Shown here: positions 8,534 through 17,527 of the stretch, in pieces
Layout of the letters: each line of letters starts with the position of its first letter
How positions within the stretch are numbered: the stretch's first letter is position 1
Assembly (NCBI GenBank): GCA_039822045.1
Contig: JBCBMY010000001.1
Location: 496,001-560,000 of the forward strand
Direction of reading: 5' to 3'
Length of the DNA stretch: 64,000 nucleotides
From: HLUCCA09 sp039822045
GTDB lineage: Bacteria > Pseudomonadota > Alphaproteobacteria > Rhodobacterales > Rhodobacteraceae
Made by a program: the position numbers and the translations under genes
Notes under the pieces: model-generated
Databases searched by the model: none
Seen by the model: the letters and a program-made list of their open reading frames with translations, nothing else
What the model was told of the DNA's origin: nothing

Positions 8534-10027
8534 CTAGGAGGTCGCAAGCTCCATCACGGACACGTCGTTGGCATCGGTATGGTCCAGGATGCCCGTCTGC
8601 CGGCCGGCCGCCATCACCAGGATGCGGTTCGAGACACCCAGCACTTCCTCCAGATCCGAGCTCACCACGACAACGGCGACACCCTCGGCGGCGAGGCCGT
8701 GAATGATCTCATAGATCGAGGAGCGGGCGCCGACATCGATGCCGCGCGTGGGCTCGTCGAGCAAAACGACCCGCGGTTTGCGCGCCAGCCATTTGGCGAT
8801 GACGATCTTCTGCTGATTGCCACCCGACATCTCGTTGGCCCGTTGCCGCCCGGTGCCCTTGACGCCAAAGGTCTTGATCTGCTGGGCCGCGAAGTCCCGG
8901 ATCTGCCGCCCGACGATCCAACCGGACCCGCTGACATTGTCGAGGTTCGAATAGGCGATGTTGTCGGCGATGGAATGCGGAAGGATCACTCCCTGCAGCT
9001 TGCGGTCCTCCGGGACGAGGATGATCCCGCTGTCGATGGCATCGCGGGGCGAGCCGACACGCAGGGCTTTTCCGTCCAGCTTGATCGTGCCCGCGCGGAC
9101 GGGATCGGCGCCCGAGATCGCCCGCACAAGCTCTGTCCGCCCCGATCCGACCAGCCCAGCAATGCCAAAGATCTCGCCCTCGCGCACCGAAAAGCTGAGA
9201 TCGGAAAAGGTCCGCGACGGGGCGCTCAGGCCCTCGACCTCCAGTACCGTCCGGTCGCGAGGCGTGGCGAGCGGCGGGAACATCTGCTCCATCTTGCGCC
9301 CCACCATCGCCTCGACAATCGTTCGGACGGGGATATCGGCGGTGTCGAACTCGCGAACCTTATCGCCGTCGCGCAAGACCACGATCCGGTCGGCGATCTG
9401 TCTGATCTCTTCGAGACGGTGGGAGATATACAGGATCCCGACACCTTCGGCCTTAAGCCGTTCAATCTGTGCAAAGAGCAGCCGCGTCTCCTCGCCGCCG
9501 AGCGCGGCGGTGGGTTCGTCGAGGATCAGGAGCTTGGCATCGAGGGTCAGGGCCTTGGCAATCTCGATCAGCTGCTGGCTTGCGGTCGAGAGACCGGCCA
9601 CGAACCGTCGCGGCGAGATGTCGAGGCCCAGACGCTCCAGCCCAAGATGGGCGCGCCGCTCCATTTCCCTGCGGTCGACGCGGCCGAACTTCATGGGATA
9701 GCGCCCCAGGAAAACATTCTCGGCAATCGAGACATGCGGGAGCAGCATCAGCTCCTGGTGGATCATCCCAATCCCGGCATCCATCGCTTCCTTGGGATTG
9801 GCGGGCGCAAAGGGCGCGCCCTGCCAAGTCATGCTGCCGGACGTTGCCCGGATCGAACCCGAGATGATGTTCGATGCCGTCGATTTGCCGGCTCCGTTCT
9901 CGCCCAGCAGCGCCACCACCTCGCCTGGATGGATCTCCAGATCCAGGTTATGCAGAACCTCGGTCGGTCCGAACGACTTGCAGATGCCCCGCAAGGTCAG
10001 AAGTGGAGAGCGACGGTCGGTTGGCAT
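8534..10027 (-). CDS. Sugar ABC importer ATP-binding protein (RbsA/XylG type, duplicated domains)
   Basis: A 497-residue fused double ATPase of the CUT2 family, which powers ribose/xylose/erythritol-type importers. Domain 1 has Walker A GENGAGKS near residue 38, a degenerate signature LSTASQQ, and Walker B LLILDEPTAAL. Domain 2 has a changed P-loop (GLVGSGRTE), a good LSGG-like signature (MSGGNQQK) and LLDEPTRGID. This unequal pairing is usual in the family. The start at 10027 lacks a strong ribosome site. It lies between the binding-protein gene and the dehydrogenases. Confidence 0.92.
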   Translation of the reverse strand: MPTDRRSPLLTLRGICKSFGPTEVLHNLDLEIHPGEVVALLGENGAGKSTASNIISGSIRATSGSMTWQGAPFAPANPKEAMDAGIGMIHQELMLLPHVSIAENVFLGRYPMKFGRVDRREMERRAHLGLERLGLDISPRRFVAGLSTASQQLIEIAKALTLDAKLLILDEPTAALGGEETRLLFAQIERLKAEGVGILYISHRLEEIRQIADRIVVLRDGDKVREFDTADIPVRTIVEAMVGRKMEQMFPPLATPRDRTVLEVEGLSAPSRTFSDLSFSVREGEIFGIAGLVGSGRTELVRAISGADPVRAGTIKLDGKALRVGSPRDAIDSGIILVPEDRKLQGVILPHSIADNIAYSNLDNVSGSGWIVGRQIRDFAAQQIKTFGVKGTGRQRANEMSGGNQQKIVIAKWLARKPRVVLLDEPTRGIDVGARSSIYEIIHGLAAEGVAVVVVSSDLEEVLGVSNRILVMAAGRQTGILDHTDANDVSVMELATS

Positions 10028-10059
10028 GGCGCTGCTGGGTTCGTTGGTCCGGCGACCCG

Positions 10060-11007
10060 TTACGGATGCTTCTCGACGAACTGCTGCGCGTTATCGCAGG
10101 TCGTCAGCACCGCGTTCGGGATCTGGCGCACCGGCACGGACGCATTGTTCGCAACGGCAATGGCGGAGTTGACGGCGAGCACGCCCATGGCTTGGGTGCT
10201 CTGCGTGGCCGTCACCACAAACGGCGTGTCGCAGGCCGCAAGCGATTCCAGCGCGGCCACGTCGCCGTCATAGCCGCCCACCGTCACCTGATCCGACAGG
10301 CCGGCAACCTCAACGGCCTTGGCCGCGCCCATCGCGATCCCGTCCGCCTGACCGAAGATCATCTTCACGTCGGGATGGGCCTGGATCATGTTCTGCGCAA
10401 TCGAGAAGCCTTCGTCGGGCGACCACATCTGCGTCCATTGCTGCGCGACCAGTTCAACACCGGGGTTCTCGTCGATCGCCATCTTGCAGCCCTCGAAGCG
10501 CTGAACTTCCGGGGTCGTGCCCTTCTGGCCATGGATGATGAACATCTTTCCCTCGCCACCGGCCAGTTCGATGATGTGCGAGCACACCTCGTAGGCCGAA
10601 ATAACGTTCTCGCCATAGATCACCGTGTCGCCCGGCTCGCCATCGGGCTCGCGGTCGACATTGATGACGGGAATGCCCTCGGCGCGGGCCAGCCGGGTCG
10701 GCACGGCCGCCGCGGCCGCCCCGGCGGGAATATAGATGAAGGCATCGATCCCTTGCGTGATCAGGTCTTGCACCTGGCTGACCTGGGTTGCGGTGTCGCC
10801 CTTGGCATCGACGGTCACCACCTCGATCCCCAGTTTTCCGGCGTAGCCTTCGACGCCCAGCTTGATCTGGTTGAAGAAGTCCGCCTGCAGGTTAGGGACC
10901 GCAAGGCCGATCTTCGATACGCCAAGCCCGTGGCCCTCAGCCGAGGCCGCGCTCGCCAGGGCGGTCAGCGCCGTGGCGGCAAGAAGTGTCTTGATCACCG
11001 ATTTCAT
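10060..11007 (-). CDS. Periplasmic sugar-binding protein of CUT2 ABC importer (RbsB-like)
   Basis: A 315-residue exported binding protein. A signal peptide with LLAATALTALASAASA is followed by the periplasmic binding protein type 1 fold: KIGLAVPNLQADFFNQIKLG, DALIYIP-like DAFIYIPAG, and VINVDREPDGE at the ligand hinge. It captures a monosaccharide or polyol for the RbsC-like permease. The ATG at 11007 has GGAGGAGGAC right upstream, so an earlier in-frame start at 11022 is rejected. Two small hairpins lie between the permease gene and this one. Confidence 0.9.
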   Translation of the reverse strand: MKSVIKTLLAATALTALASAASAEGHGLGVSKIGLAVPNLQADFFNQIKLGVEGYAGKLGIEVVTVDAKGDTATQVSQVQDLITQGIDAFIYIPAGAAAAAVPTRLARAEGIPVINVDREPDGEPGDTVIYGENVISAYEVCSHIIELAGGEGKMFIIHGQKGTTPEVQRFEGCKMAIDENPGVELVAQQWTQMWSPDEGFSIAQNMIQAHPDVKMIFGQADGIAMGAAKAVEVAGLSDQVTVGGYDGDVAALESLAACDTPFVVTATQSTQAMGVLAVNSAIAVANNASVPVRQIPNAVLTTCDNAQQFVEKHP

Positions 11008-11029
11008 TGAGTCCTCCTCCAAGTTGGTC

Positions 11030-11071
11030 GGCCCGTGTCAACCGGGCCTGTCGAGGTCCGCAAACCGGACC
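11030..11071 (-). repeat. Two small hairpins between permease and binding-protein genes
   Basis: Inverted repeats GGCCCG/CGGGCC (11030-11048) and GGTCCG/CGGACC (11055-11071) lie in the 102-nt gap of the transporter operon, just upstream of the binding-protein ribosome site. Such hairpins often protect the highly needed binding-protein mRNA. Seen directly; the role is inferred. Confidence 0.4.
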
Positions 11072-11109
11072 GTGTTGTGTGGCCGCCTCCTTGGGTGCTG
11101 CAGCCACAT

Positions 11110-12090
11110 TTAAGTTCCCCTCTGCTTGAACGTCTCGGCCGCGACCGCCAGCACGATCACGAGGCCGATGATCACGGCCTGCAGGAAGGGCGAGACGGCC
11201 AACAGGTTCAGCCCGTTCCGCAGAACTCCGATGATCAGAACGCCGATGATCGTGCCGCCAATGCCGCCCGTGCCCCCGGAGAGGCTCGTACCGCCGATCA
11301 CCACTGCGGCGATGGCATCGAGCTCATAGGCGATGCCGATGGTCGGCTGAACGGCGTCGAGCCGCGCGGCCAGAAGGATGCCGCCGAGACCAGAGAGGGC
11401 TGCGCAGGCCGTATAGACCAGGACGGTCGCGCGTTTGACGTTGATCCCGGCCAGACGCGCAACCTCGGCATTGCCGCCGATGGCATAGAGGATGCGTCCG
11501 CCCTTTCGGAACTGCTGAAACAGCAGCGCCACGATGAAGACCACCAGCATAACCGACACGGTGATCGTCAGATATCCGCCGTGGCGGATGATGGCGGCCA
11601 TGTTGAACCAGGGCGGAAAGCCGATGATCTGCGAGCCATTCGTGATCATGTTTGCCAGCCCGCGGGCGATCGACATCATTGCAAGCGTGGCGATGAACGG
11701 CGGAACCTTGAACTCCGTGACCAGCAGCCCGGCGACCATCCCGGAGAGCGCCGCCGCGCAGAGTGCGCCTGAGATCGCCAGATACATCGGATACCCGGCC
11801 TCAACGTTCAGGTATCCCAACACCATCATCGACAGCGCCACGACCGAGCCGACCGACAGATCGATGCCCCCAATCAAAATGACGAACGTCATTCCCACCG
11901 CCATGATCCCGAGCACGGTGATCTGATCGAGAATGTTCAGGAAATTCCGCACCGACAGAAACGAATCCGTCGCAATCGAGAGAACCGCGCACAGCAGCAA
12001 AAGGCCGATCAGCGGGCCCGTTGCACCGCTGAGCGAGAACAGGCTCTGCAGGCGCATGCGGTTGTCGCTCTGCGCGGTGATGTTCGACAT
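11110..12090 (-). CDS. Sugar ABC importer permease (RbsC-like)
   Basis: A 326-residue inner-membrane protein with about nine hydrophobic segments, beginning near LIGLLLLCAVLSIA. Family landmarks are FVILIGGIDLSVGSVVAL, FIATLAMMSIARGLA, the cytoplasmic loop YAIGGNAEVARLAGI and a Gly-rich region GGTSLSGGTGGIGGTIIG. It is the first gene of the minus-strand operon and would work as a homodimer with the fused ATPase. The start has GGGGGAG immediately upstream. Confidence 0.92.
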   Translation of the reverse strand: MSNITAQSDNRMRLQSLFSLSGATGPLIGLLLLCAVLSIATDSFLSVRNFLNILDQITVLGIMAVGMTFVILIGGIDLSVGSVVALSMMVLGYLNVEAGYPMYLAISGALCAAALSGMVAGLLVTEFKVPPFIATLAMMSIARGLANMITNGSQIIGFPPWFNMAAIIRHGGYLTITVSVMLVVFIVALLFQQFRKGGRILYAIGGNAEVARLAGINVKRATVLVYTACAALSGLGGILLAARLDAVQPTIGIAYELDAIAAVVIGGTSLSGGTGGIGGTIIGVLIIGVLRNGLNLLAVSPFLQAVIIGLVIVLAVAAETFKQRGT

Positions 12091-12112
12091 GCTCCCCCGC
12101 TGCCCAAACCAT

Positions 12113-12170
12113 GTGAATATTTATTCACTGTTGACGAATTATACGTTAACCTATCCGATGTGTCTGTCAA
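12113..12170 (-). promoter_or_regulatory. Operator/promoter region of the sugar operon (two palindromes)
   Basis: Between the divergent permease and SorC-regulator genes lie two inverted repeats: GTGAATA-TT-TATTCAC (12113-12128, perfect 7-bp arms) and GTTGACG-N7-CGTTAAC (12130-12150, 6 of 7 pairs). On the minus strand a consensus TATAAT (12143-12138) falls inside the second repeat, with TTGACA at 12170-12165; the 21-bp spacing is longer than ideal, which would suit an activator-dependent promoter. The SorC-family protein next door is the obvious candidate to bind here. Confidence 0.6.
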
Positions 12171-12272
12171 CTGCCGAGACCGGGGCCAAGCCGGTTGATC
12201 GGACGCCGATGGCGTTCGAGCGGCGCAAGTGACGGCGGCCAGGGAAATGGCCCGGCCAGAAGGAACGATGCC

Positions 12273-13226
12273 GTGTCGCGCCTGAATGAACTGCGCATGA
12301 TCGCCCGCGTCGCCCAGATGTATCACGTCGAGGGGCGGCGGCAGGCCGACATCGCCAACCATCTCCACCTGTCGCAGGCCACCGTGTCGCGGATGCTGAA
12401 GCGCGCGGTTGCAGAAGAGATCGTCCGCACCACCATCGTCGCCCCGTCGGGAACCTACGCCGAGCTCGAGCTGGCCCTGCGATCGCAATTCGGCCTGTCC
12501 GAAGCCATCGTCGTCGAATGTGCCGAGGATCGGGACGGCGCGATCATGGCGCGCATCGGGGAAGCGGCGGCCCACTTCCTGGAGGCGACGCTGCGCGATG
12601 GCGAGATCATCGGGGTGTCGAGCTGGTCCGAGACCATCCTGAAGATGGTCGAGAACATTCACCCCATGAAATCCGCCAGGGCGCGGTACGTGGTGCAGAC
12701 CCTCGGCGGCATGGGCGACCCGACGGTTCAGATCCACGCCAACCATCTGACTGCGCGGCTCGCGAGGCTGACGGGCGCCGAAGCGCGCCTCCTCAGCGCC
12801 CCGGGCGTCACCTCATCCCTGGCCGCCAAGCAGGCGCTCATGGACGATCAATTCGTGCGTGAAACCCAAGCCCTCTTCCAGCAGATCACGCTTGCCATCG
12901 TCGGCATCGGAGCGATGCAGCCGTCCAACATGCTCGCGCGGTCGGGCAATGTGTTCTCATCGCGCGAACTGGCCGAGATCGAAGTGGCCGGCGGCGTCGG
13001 CGATATCAGCCTTCGGTTCTTCAACTCCGGCGGCGGGCTCGTCAAAACGCCACTCGACGAGCGTGTCATTGGCATGTCGCTTGAGGAGCTTGCGCAGATC
13101 GACCGGGTCATCGCGCTGGCCGGCGGGCAGGCCAAGGTCGGCGCGATACGAAGCGCGCTCAAGATGGACATCATCGACATCCTCGTGACCGACAAATTCA
13201 CGGCTGAACGGCTCACAACGACCTGA
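12273..13226 (+). CDS. SorC/DeoR-family sugar-responsive transcriptional regulator
   Basis: A 317-residue regulator. An N-terminal helix-turn-helix covers about residues 16-47 (YHVEGRRQADIANHLHLSQA then TVSRMLKRA), followed by the SorC sugar-phosphate-binding domain that is related to ribose-5-phosphate isomerase (VQTLGGMGD, GIGAMQPSN, ALAGGQAKVGAIRSAL). GTG at 12273 is taken as the start because AGAAGGA lies 8 nt upstream and SRLNELRMIARVAQMY matches family N-termini. It is divergent from the importer operon and probably senses a phosphorylated intermediate made by the operon's kinase. Confidence 0.88.
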   Translation: MSRLNELRMIARVAQMYHVEGRRQADIANHLHLSQATVSRMLKRAVAEEIVRTTIVAPSGTYAELELALRSQFGLSEAIVVECAEDRDGAIMARIGEAAAHFLEATLRDGEIIGVSSWSETILKMVENIHPMKSARARYVVQTLGGMGDPTVQIHANHLTARLARLTGAEARLLSAPGVTSSLAAKQALMDDQFVRETQALFQQITLAIVGIGAMQPSNMLARSGNVFSSRELAEIEVAGGVGDISLRFFNSGGGLVKTPLDERVIGMSLEELAQIDRVIALAGGQAKVGAIRSALKMDIIDILVTDKFTAERLTTT

Positions 13227-13394
13227 CGCACCGAGGGGTCTAAGAAGGGACACAACCGCAATCCCGTAGATGTGGACGCACCAGCCGCCGCGCGATTGGC
13301 TTGCCAAGCAACCGCAGCGCCGACAGCGCGGAAGCTCTTCCGCCTCACCGAACGTGAGGCGACCGGTACATGCACCGCCTCGACGCTCGCGGCC

Positions 13395-14204
13395 CTATCT
13401 CGCGATCAACCGCAGAGGTCTCCGCAAGGTCGGCCGGGCCGAAGAGGTGTCGATCGGTTGGTCGAAGAGCTGACCGGGCCGATTGCCCGCAAGATCCTCA
13501 AGCTGGTCGTCGACCGACAAGACATAGTCCGCGCCGGCCCAGGGCTCACGCGGATGGAATGTCCAGGTCGCCTCCGCCTCTGCGAGTTCGATCCTACCCG
13601 GCACCACCGTTCCTGCCGCGTTCTCGACCCGGATCCGATAGGCCATCGAGAGGTGATCGTGGGTGCTGCCGAGCCGAACGTTGACGGGATCAGCGGACCC
13701 TGCCGCCGGCATGTCGATCTGCCATCCAGCAGGATCCGGCGGTTGGAAATCGGCTGGCCCGGCCGCGAACGAATGGGAAAAGATACCCGCCAAAGGGCAC
13801 CCCTCTGAATCCGTCATCCCTGCGTCGAGTGTCAGCCTGTAGGATTGTCCAGCGGTGAGCGCCCGACCAAGGGCGTCATGGGCCTCAAGCCCGGTCTTGA
13901 CGCGACCCGGATCGAAAAGGAGCGTCAGGCGGGTCCGGTCGGGCGACCAAAGGTCGAAGCGGCTCGACAGAAACGCCCCGTCGATCACGGCCCCATCCGA
14001 TCTCTCAAGCGAAAGATGCGGCAGAACATCCGCGTCGCCCATCGGAGCCGAGAAGTACAGATAGAAGCGCAGCATATTCTCCGGCACCACGAGCCCGGAG
14101 GGATAGATCTCTTCAACCGCGGTCTTCCCAACACCCGTGCAAGCCATGCCCGGAAGGCCGCCCAGGATGAGGGCGGCCGTGAGAGCTAGGGACTGTCGCT
14201 TCAT
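13395..14204 (-). CDS. Secreted protein of unknown function with Ig-like Big-type region
   Basis: A 269-residue exported protein. The N-terminus is a signal peptide ending near GLPGMACTG; the Cys may be lipidated but the -3 residue is Gly, so it is not a standard lipobox. Residues 35-140 (VVPENMLRFYLYFSAPMGD and later TLLFDPGRVKTGLE) look like a beta-sandwich domain found in bacterial Ig-like proteins that read as 'extreme value/added deformation' modules. No catalytic motif is seen. It is the last of three minus-strand secreted-protein genes (10-nt gap to the one upstream). Function unknown. Confidence 0.7.
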   Translation of the reverse strand: MKRQSLALTAALILGGLPGMACTGVGKTAVEEIYPSGLVVPENMLRFYLYFSAPMGDADVLPHLSLERSDGAVIDGAFLSSRFDLWSPDRTRLTLLFDPGRVKTGLEAHDALGRALTAGQSYRLTLDAGMTDSEGCPLAGIFSHSFAAGPADFQPPDPAGWQIDMPAAGSADPVNVRLGSTHDHLSMAYRIRVENAAGTVVPGRIELAEAEATWTFHPREPWAGADYVLSVDDQLEDLAGNRPGQLFDQPIDTSSARPTLRRPLRLIAR

Positions 14205-14213
14205 GTCTCTGCC

Positions 14214-15464
14214 TCAGCGCGAGAGCTCGGGGAACCCTTCGTCGGCCTTCAGCATGTTCTGGAACATGCGCGTTTGCTCGGCAAACTGGTTGTCCGCGTA
14301 CTGGTAATCGGGGAAATTATACTCGCTCACGAACTCGCTCAAACGCAGGTACACGCCCTTCCGGAACGACACGAGGTCCATCGCGCCCGTGTCGAGATTG
14401 CGCCGTAAGGTCAGTAGGAACTGCGCATCCTGCTCGGCGGCCTGTAAGACCCCCGAAAGCGGGATGGGCAGGGTTTCAACCCCTGCAGTGTCCCCGAGAT
14501 AGCCAACCGGCTGTTCAATTCCCGGCCCCGCGGCTGCGGCTTCGAGCGCGGGGAGCGCGATAAGGTCAGCGTCCATCTCGCGGTTGATCACAAGGACCAG
14601 TGGCTGCGCATTGCCCTGCTGATCAAAGGCCGTGAAGCTCAGCACCTCAAGCGGCGTGTTCCCATAGCCAAGTTCGGCAATCGTCTTGCCCGAGATGTTT
14701 GCGCCATCCGCAAGCTCGGCAACCGGGATCGTCACGAGCGGTGTACAGGTATAGGCCGCCACAACCGTCGGAGTGCCACCAAGATCGACAATGCTCATCG
14801 CCCGGATCGGCGCGCGCGTCTCCGTCTGGCCGTGGGCCGCATGATAAATCTCGATCCCCGTCGACGCCGCGCCATCGGCAAACGGATAGGGCACGCGGCG
14901 CAGGGTCGAGGCAAACTCGCCCGTCGACAGGCCGGAGATGAAGAGCTCGCCATCCGCAAAGTCCAGATCGGTCACGGTGAACGTCGCCGCCGGAATATCG
15001 CGCCAGAACGTAACGCCATCGTCCGGGGCATCGTCGATCTCGAACGTGGTCGACGGCAGGGTCGCTAGGTCCAGCGCCGACACGGTGCCGTCGCGCGCGA
15101 TCGTCACGACAGCCGGCTCCGCGACGCCATCGATCGTCACCGTGGCCGAAACGACCGCATCTTGCGTGACCGGATGCACCTCAAGGTCGTGATAGGTGAT
15201 CCCTCGGATGTCGGCGCCAAGTGCGCCCGCAATGGCCGCGTCAGCGTCGAGGAGGTTATATGGCACGGCCGCCTCCGGGGCCGGGCCGACGTCCGGCAGA
15301 GTGTATGCGTGGATCTTGCCGCCCTGCGTGTCCGCGACGAACAGGGTGTTCGCATCGGCGAACTCCAGAACCGTCGCCGACATCGGAGCCTCTGCCAGGC
15401 TTGCGCTTGCGGCCAGGACGATCCCTGAAGCCGAAAGAAGTGCGCTTTGTATCTTGGATCGCAT
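14214..15464 (-). CDS. Secreted beta-propeller-like protein of unknown function
   Basis: A 416-residue protein with a signal peptide (IQSALLSASGIVLAASASLA) followed by repeated short beta-rich blocks such as TLFVADTQGGKIHAYTLPD and LDFADGELFISGLSTGEF, as in propeller proteins of the YVTN/strictosidine type. There are no transmembrane segments after the signal. The ATG at 15464 has GAGAGG upstream; a longer reading starting at 15707 has no signal peptide and is rejected. Its last residues (FVSEYNFPDYQYADNQFAEQ) are Tyr/Phe-rich. It is the middle gene of the three-gene secreted set. Confidence 0.7.
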   Translation of the reverse strand: MRSKIQSALLSASGIVLAASASLAEAPMSATVLEFADANTLFVADTQGGKIHAYTLPDVGPAPEAAVPYNLLDADAAIAGALGADIRGITYHDLEVHPVTQDAVVSATVTIDGVAEPAVVTIARDGTVSALDLATLPSTTFEIDDAPDDGVTFWRDIPAATFTVTDLDFADGELFISGLSTGEFASTLRRVPYPFADGAASTGIEIYHAAHGQTETRAPIRAMSIVDLGGTPTVVAAYTCTPLVTIPVAELADGANISGKTIAELGYGNTPLEVLSFTAFDQQGNAQPLVLVINREMDADLIALPALEAAAAGPGIEQPVGYLGDTAGVETLPIPLSGVLQAAEQDAQFLLTLRRNLDTGAMDLVSFRKGVYLRLSEFVSEYNFPDYQYADNQFAEQTRMFQNMLKADEGFPELSR

Positions 15465-15669
15465 GCGTCTGACCTCTCTTTTGGTTGTCGAGAACAGGTG
15501 GGGCGGACGTGCCGCCCAACGTCGCCTTTTTGGCCGGCGGGAACCGGGTCGTCCGATCCCGGGGCAGGTCACCCAATTCGCCCGCCATCGTCTTCCCCAA
15601 GCTTGCACCTTCATCGCGCGTGGCCAAAGGGGAATGGCGCCCGATGTCGTCCCGCAGGCAACAAACCGA

Positions 15670-15936
15670 CTAACCGCGAGGATCGACCGGGCCCGCCCCG
15701 GCTTCAAACTCCGTCAGACTACCCATCCCGTCGCCGTCGGAGCCGGCATTATAGGGAAACGGCCCGATCGCCATTGCCTGCGCGTTCGAAACCCCATCGC
15801 CATCGAACGTGACGATCGGCGCGTGATACCCGGCGCCTTCGGGCGGGAAAAGAACTCCATCCTCGGCGGCATTTGCTCCGAGGGCAATTGCGGGGACCAA
15901 TGCAACCGTCATCAGCCCAGCAATTCTCAGAGGCAT
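15670..15936 (-). CDS. Small secreted protein with two DGDG motifs
   Basis: An 88-residue protein: signal peptide MPLRIAGLMTVALVPAIALG and ANA cleavage region, then a short mature part containing FDGDGVSNAQAMAIG and AGSDGDGMGSLTEFEAG. The two DGDG loops look like EF-hand or thrombospondin-3-type calcium sites. A tandem ATGATG with GGAGGA directly before it makes the second ATG (15936) the better start. It is 205 nt upstream of the propeller-like gene on the same strand. Function unknown. Confidence 0.6.
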   Translation of the reverse strand: MPLRIAGLMTVALVPAIALGANAAEDGVLFPPEGAGYHAPIVTFDGDGVSNAQAMAIGPFPYNAGSDGDGMGSLTEFEAGAGPVDPRG

Positions 15937-15939
15937 CAT

Positions 15940-17527
15940 TTCCTCCACGCGCGATTGATGAATTCCGACGGGTGGCTCCATAGCCCGTGACCGGGGGCCC
16001 AATCAGTCCGCGCAGACACGAACCTGCCTAGGGCCGTCCGGCATCGCATCACGTACTGCATCTCATTCGGCCCTTGGCGCACGCACGTCTCCCTGTCAGC
16101 CGTTCATCCATGCAGTCCTCGTCCCCACCTCCCCGCAGGCAACACCTCTCTGCGGTGGCAACCGCGCGCAGACCCGGGGCGAGGAGCCCCACGTCGCTCG
16201 GTTTCCTGCACTACCCGCCCCGGCAACCGGGCGGCAAAGCGCGCGCGGCGGCCACCAGATCGGAGAGAAGTGCAGGAGTGCCTATGCGAAGACCCCCAAG
16301 CCTTTGCTTGCAAAGGGCTGGTTAAGCGCCTTGCCTCTTCTCACGGTCGATAGGCTATCCAACGCGCCCCGAGCCACAAAGAGCGACAGGCGCGCATGTG
16401 GTGAGCGTCTGTTCGCCTTGAGCGGCATTGGCCGAGATCGCTACGATCCCGTCCCAATACCGTGCCCCGGACTAGGCCGCACTGTACTGAACGGCCCAAC
16501 TGCGCGCGCCAGTGTCCAGAGGGTTGATTCACGAGCGCCAAAGTCTGGGCTCTCCTTTACCGAATTTGCCGGCCTCGGAATTGCCGAGACATTTCCCTTC
16601 GCGTTGGGCACGACGCGGCCTCCAAGGCCGAGGCACCCCTTATCGAAACGGAAGATCTTTTGCGCAGATGATTGCGTCGCCAGAGTTCTTTTCTGGCAAA
16701 GCCCTCTCAATGGTCTCAGACGTCCGGCTTGACGACGCAGCCCCCGGTAGACGACCGGGCATTTGAGGACGATGAGCTTTCTGAGCGAAAGCTCGTTCTT
16801 GACTGCGATGCGACCAAGAGCCTGTCGTTGCCATACGGAAAACTCACAGCACTCTTCATGCTCGCGTCCCCCGTCGCGCCCGGCATGTACAGCAACATCC
16901 AAAACAAGGAAATTGAACCAATCGAGCGCATGCGGCTTCTGCCCTGCGTGGATCGCGATCTGCACTTCCCCGTTTCGCGCGTTTAGGGCCCTCCACGGAA
17001 ACGTGCCCGAAAGTGATTGGGCGACCTCCAGGCACGCCGCTCAAACGCGACTCAGGCCAGGCATTGACCCATCCGATCGGTCCGAAAACGCGACCCGCAG
17101 GGTCGACGGCTTCAGCGGCCGGACCGCGCTGGGGACGCGGGTCATCTCGCCGCGCCCTCACCCTCTGCGGGGGCCCGCAAGCCTCGTCTCGGTGGGGTAC
17201 GCCCGGCACTGCCTAAGGGGCCGAACGCTCTCCACCCCACCAAACCACCAGAGCAACCGCCGGCAAGCCGTTGTCAACAAACCTTGATGTTAGCCGAGGA
17301 TTATGCGCTCTGACTCGCCCAATCCGCGCCTCAATCTCCAAGTTTATAGCAGAAACCATCCCCAAATGGGGATATCTTAGGCAGTCCTCGTCCGTAACGT
17401 TAACGATGTCGGTGGGAATTTACCTGCCGCGTCTTGTCAGAACGGCGCACGTAAGGGGTCTCGACTCGGTGTGCCACGCCGGGGGCGTTGTGCCCCCAGG
17501 TGCTTATCTCAGTGATGGGGATCAATC
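15940..17527. other. About 1.6 kb without a recognisable gene, upstream of the RTX gene
   Basis: Open frames here give proteins rich in Arg, Pro and Ser with no family features or ribosome sites on either strand, so I call no gene. The right part (17270-17420) is AT-richer than its surroundings and carries a palindrome (17358-17373). A hairpin GGGGGC/GCCCCC lies at 17481-17497 in the likely 5' leader of the RTX gene. The stretch may be degraded DNA plus a long regulatory region. Confidence 0.5.
17358..17373. promoter_or_regulatory. Palindrome upstream of the RTX gene
   Basis: ATCCCCA-AA-TGGGGAT, perfect 7-bp arms around a 2-bp centre, in an AT-rich stretch about 155 nt before the RTX start. 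Just downstream (17395-17410) lie the short palindromes TAACGTTA and CGTTAACG. This is a plausible operator; which protein binds it is unknown. Confidence 0.4.

Noticed and set aside
16441..16965. Minus-strand frame of 174 codons in the gene-poor stretch
   Set aside because: No ribosome site, no family features, and overlapping frames of similar length on the other strand.
16672..16986. Plus-strand frame of 104 codons in the gene-poor stretch
   Set aside because: Composition is closer to a real protein than its neighbours, but no start signal or family could be recognised, so it was not called.
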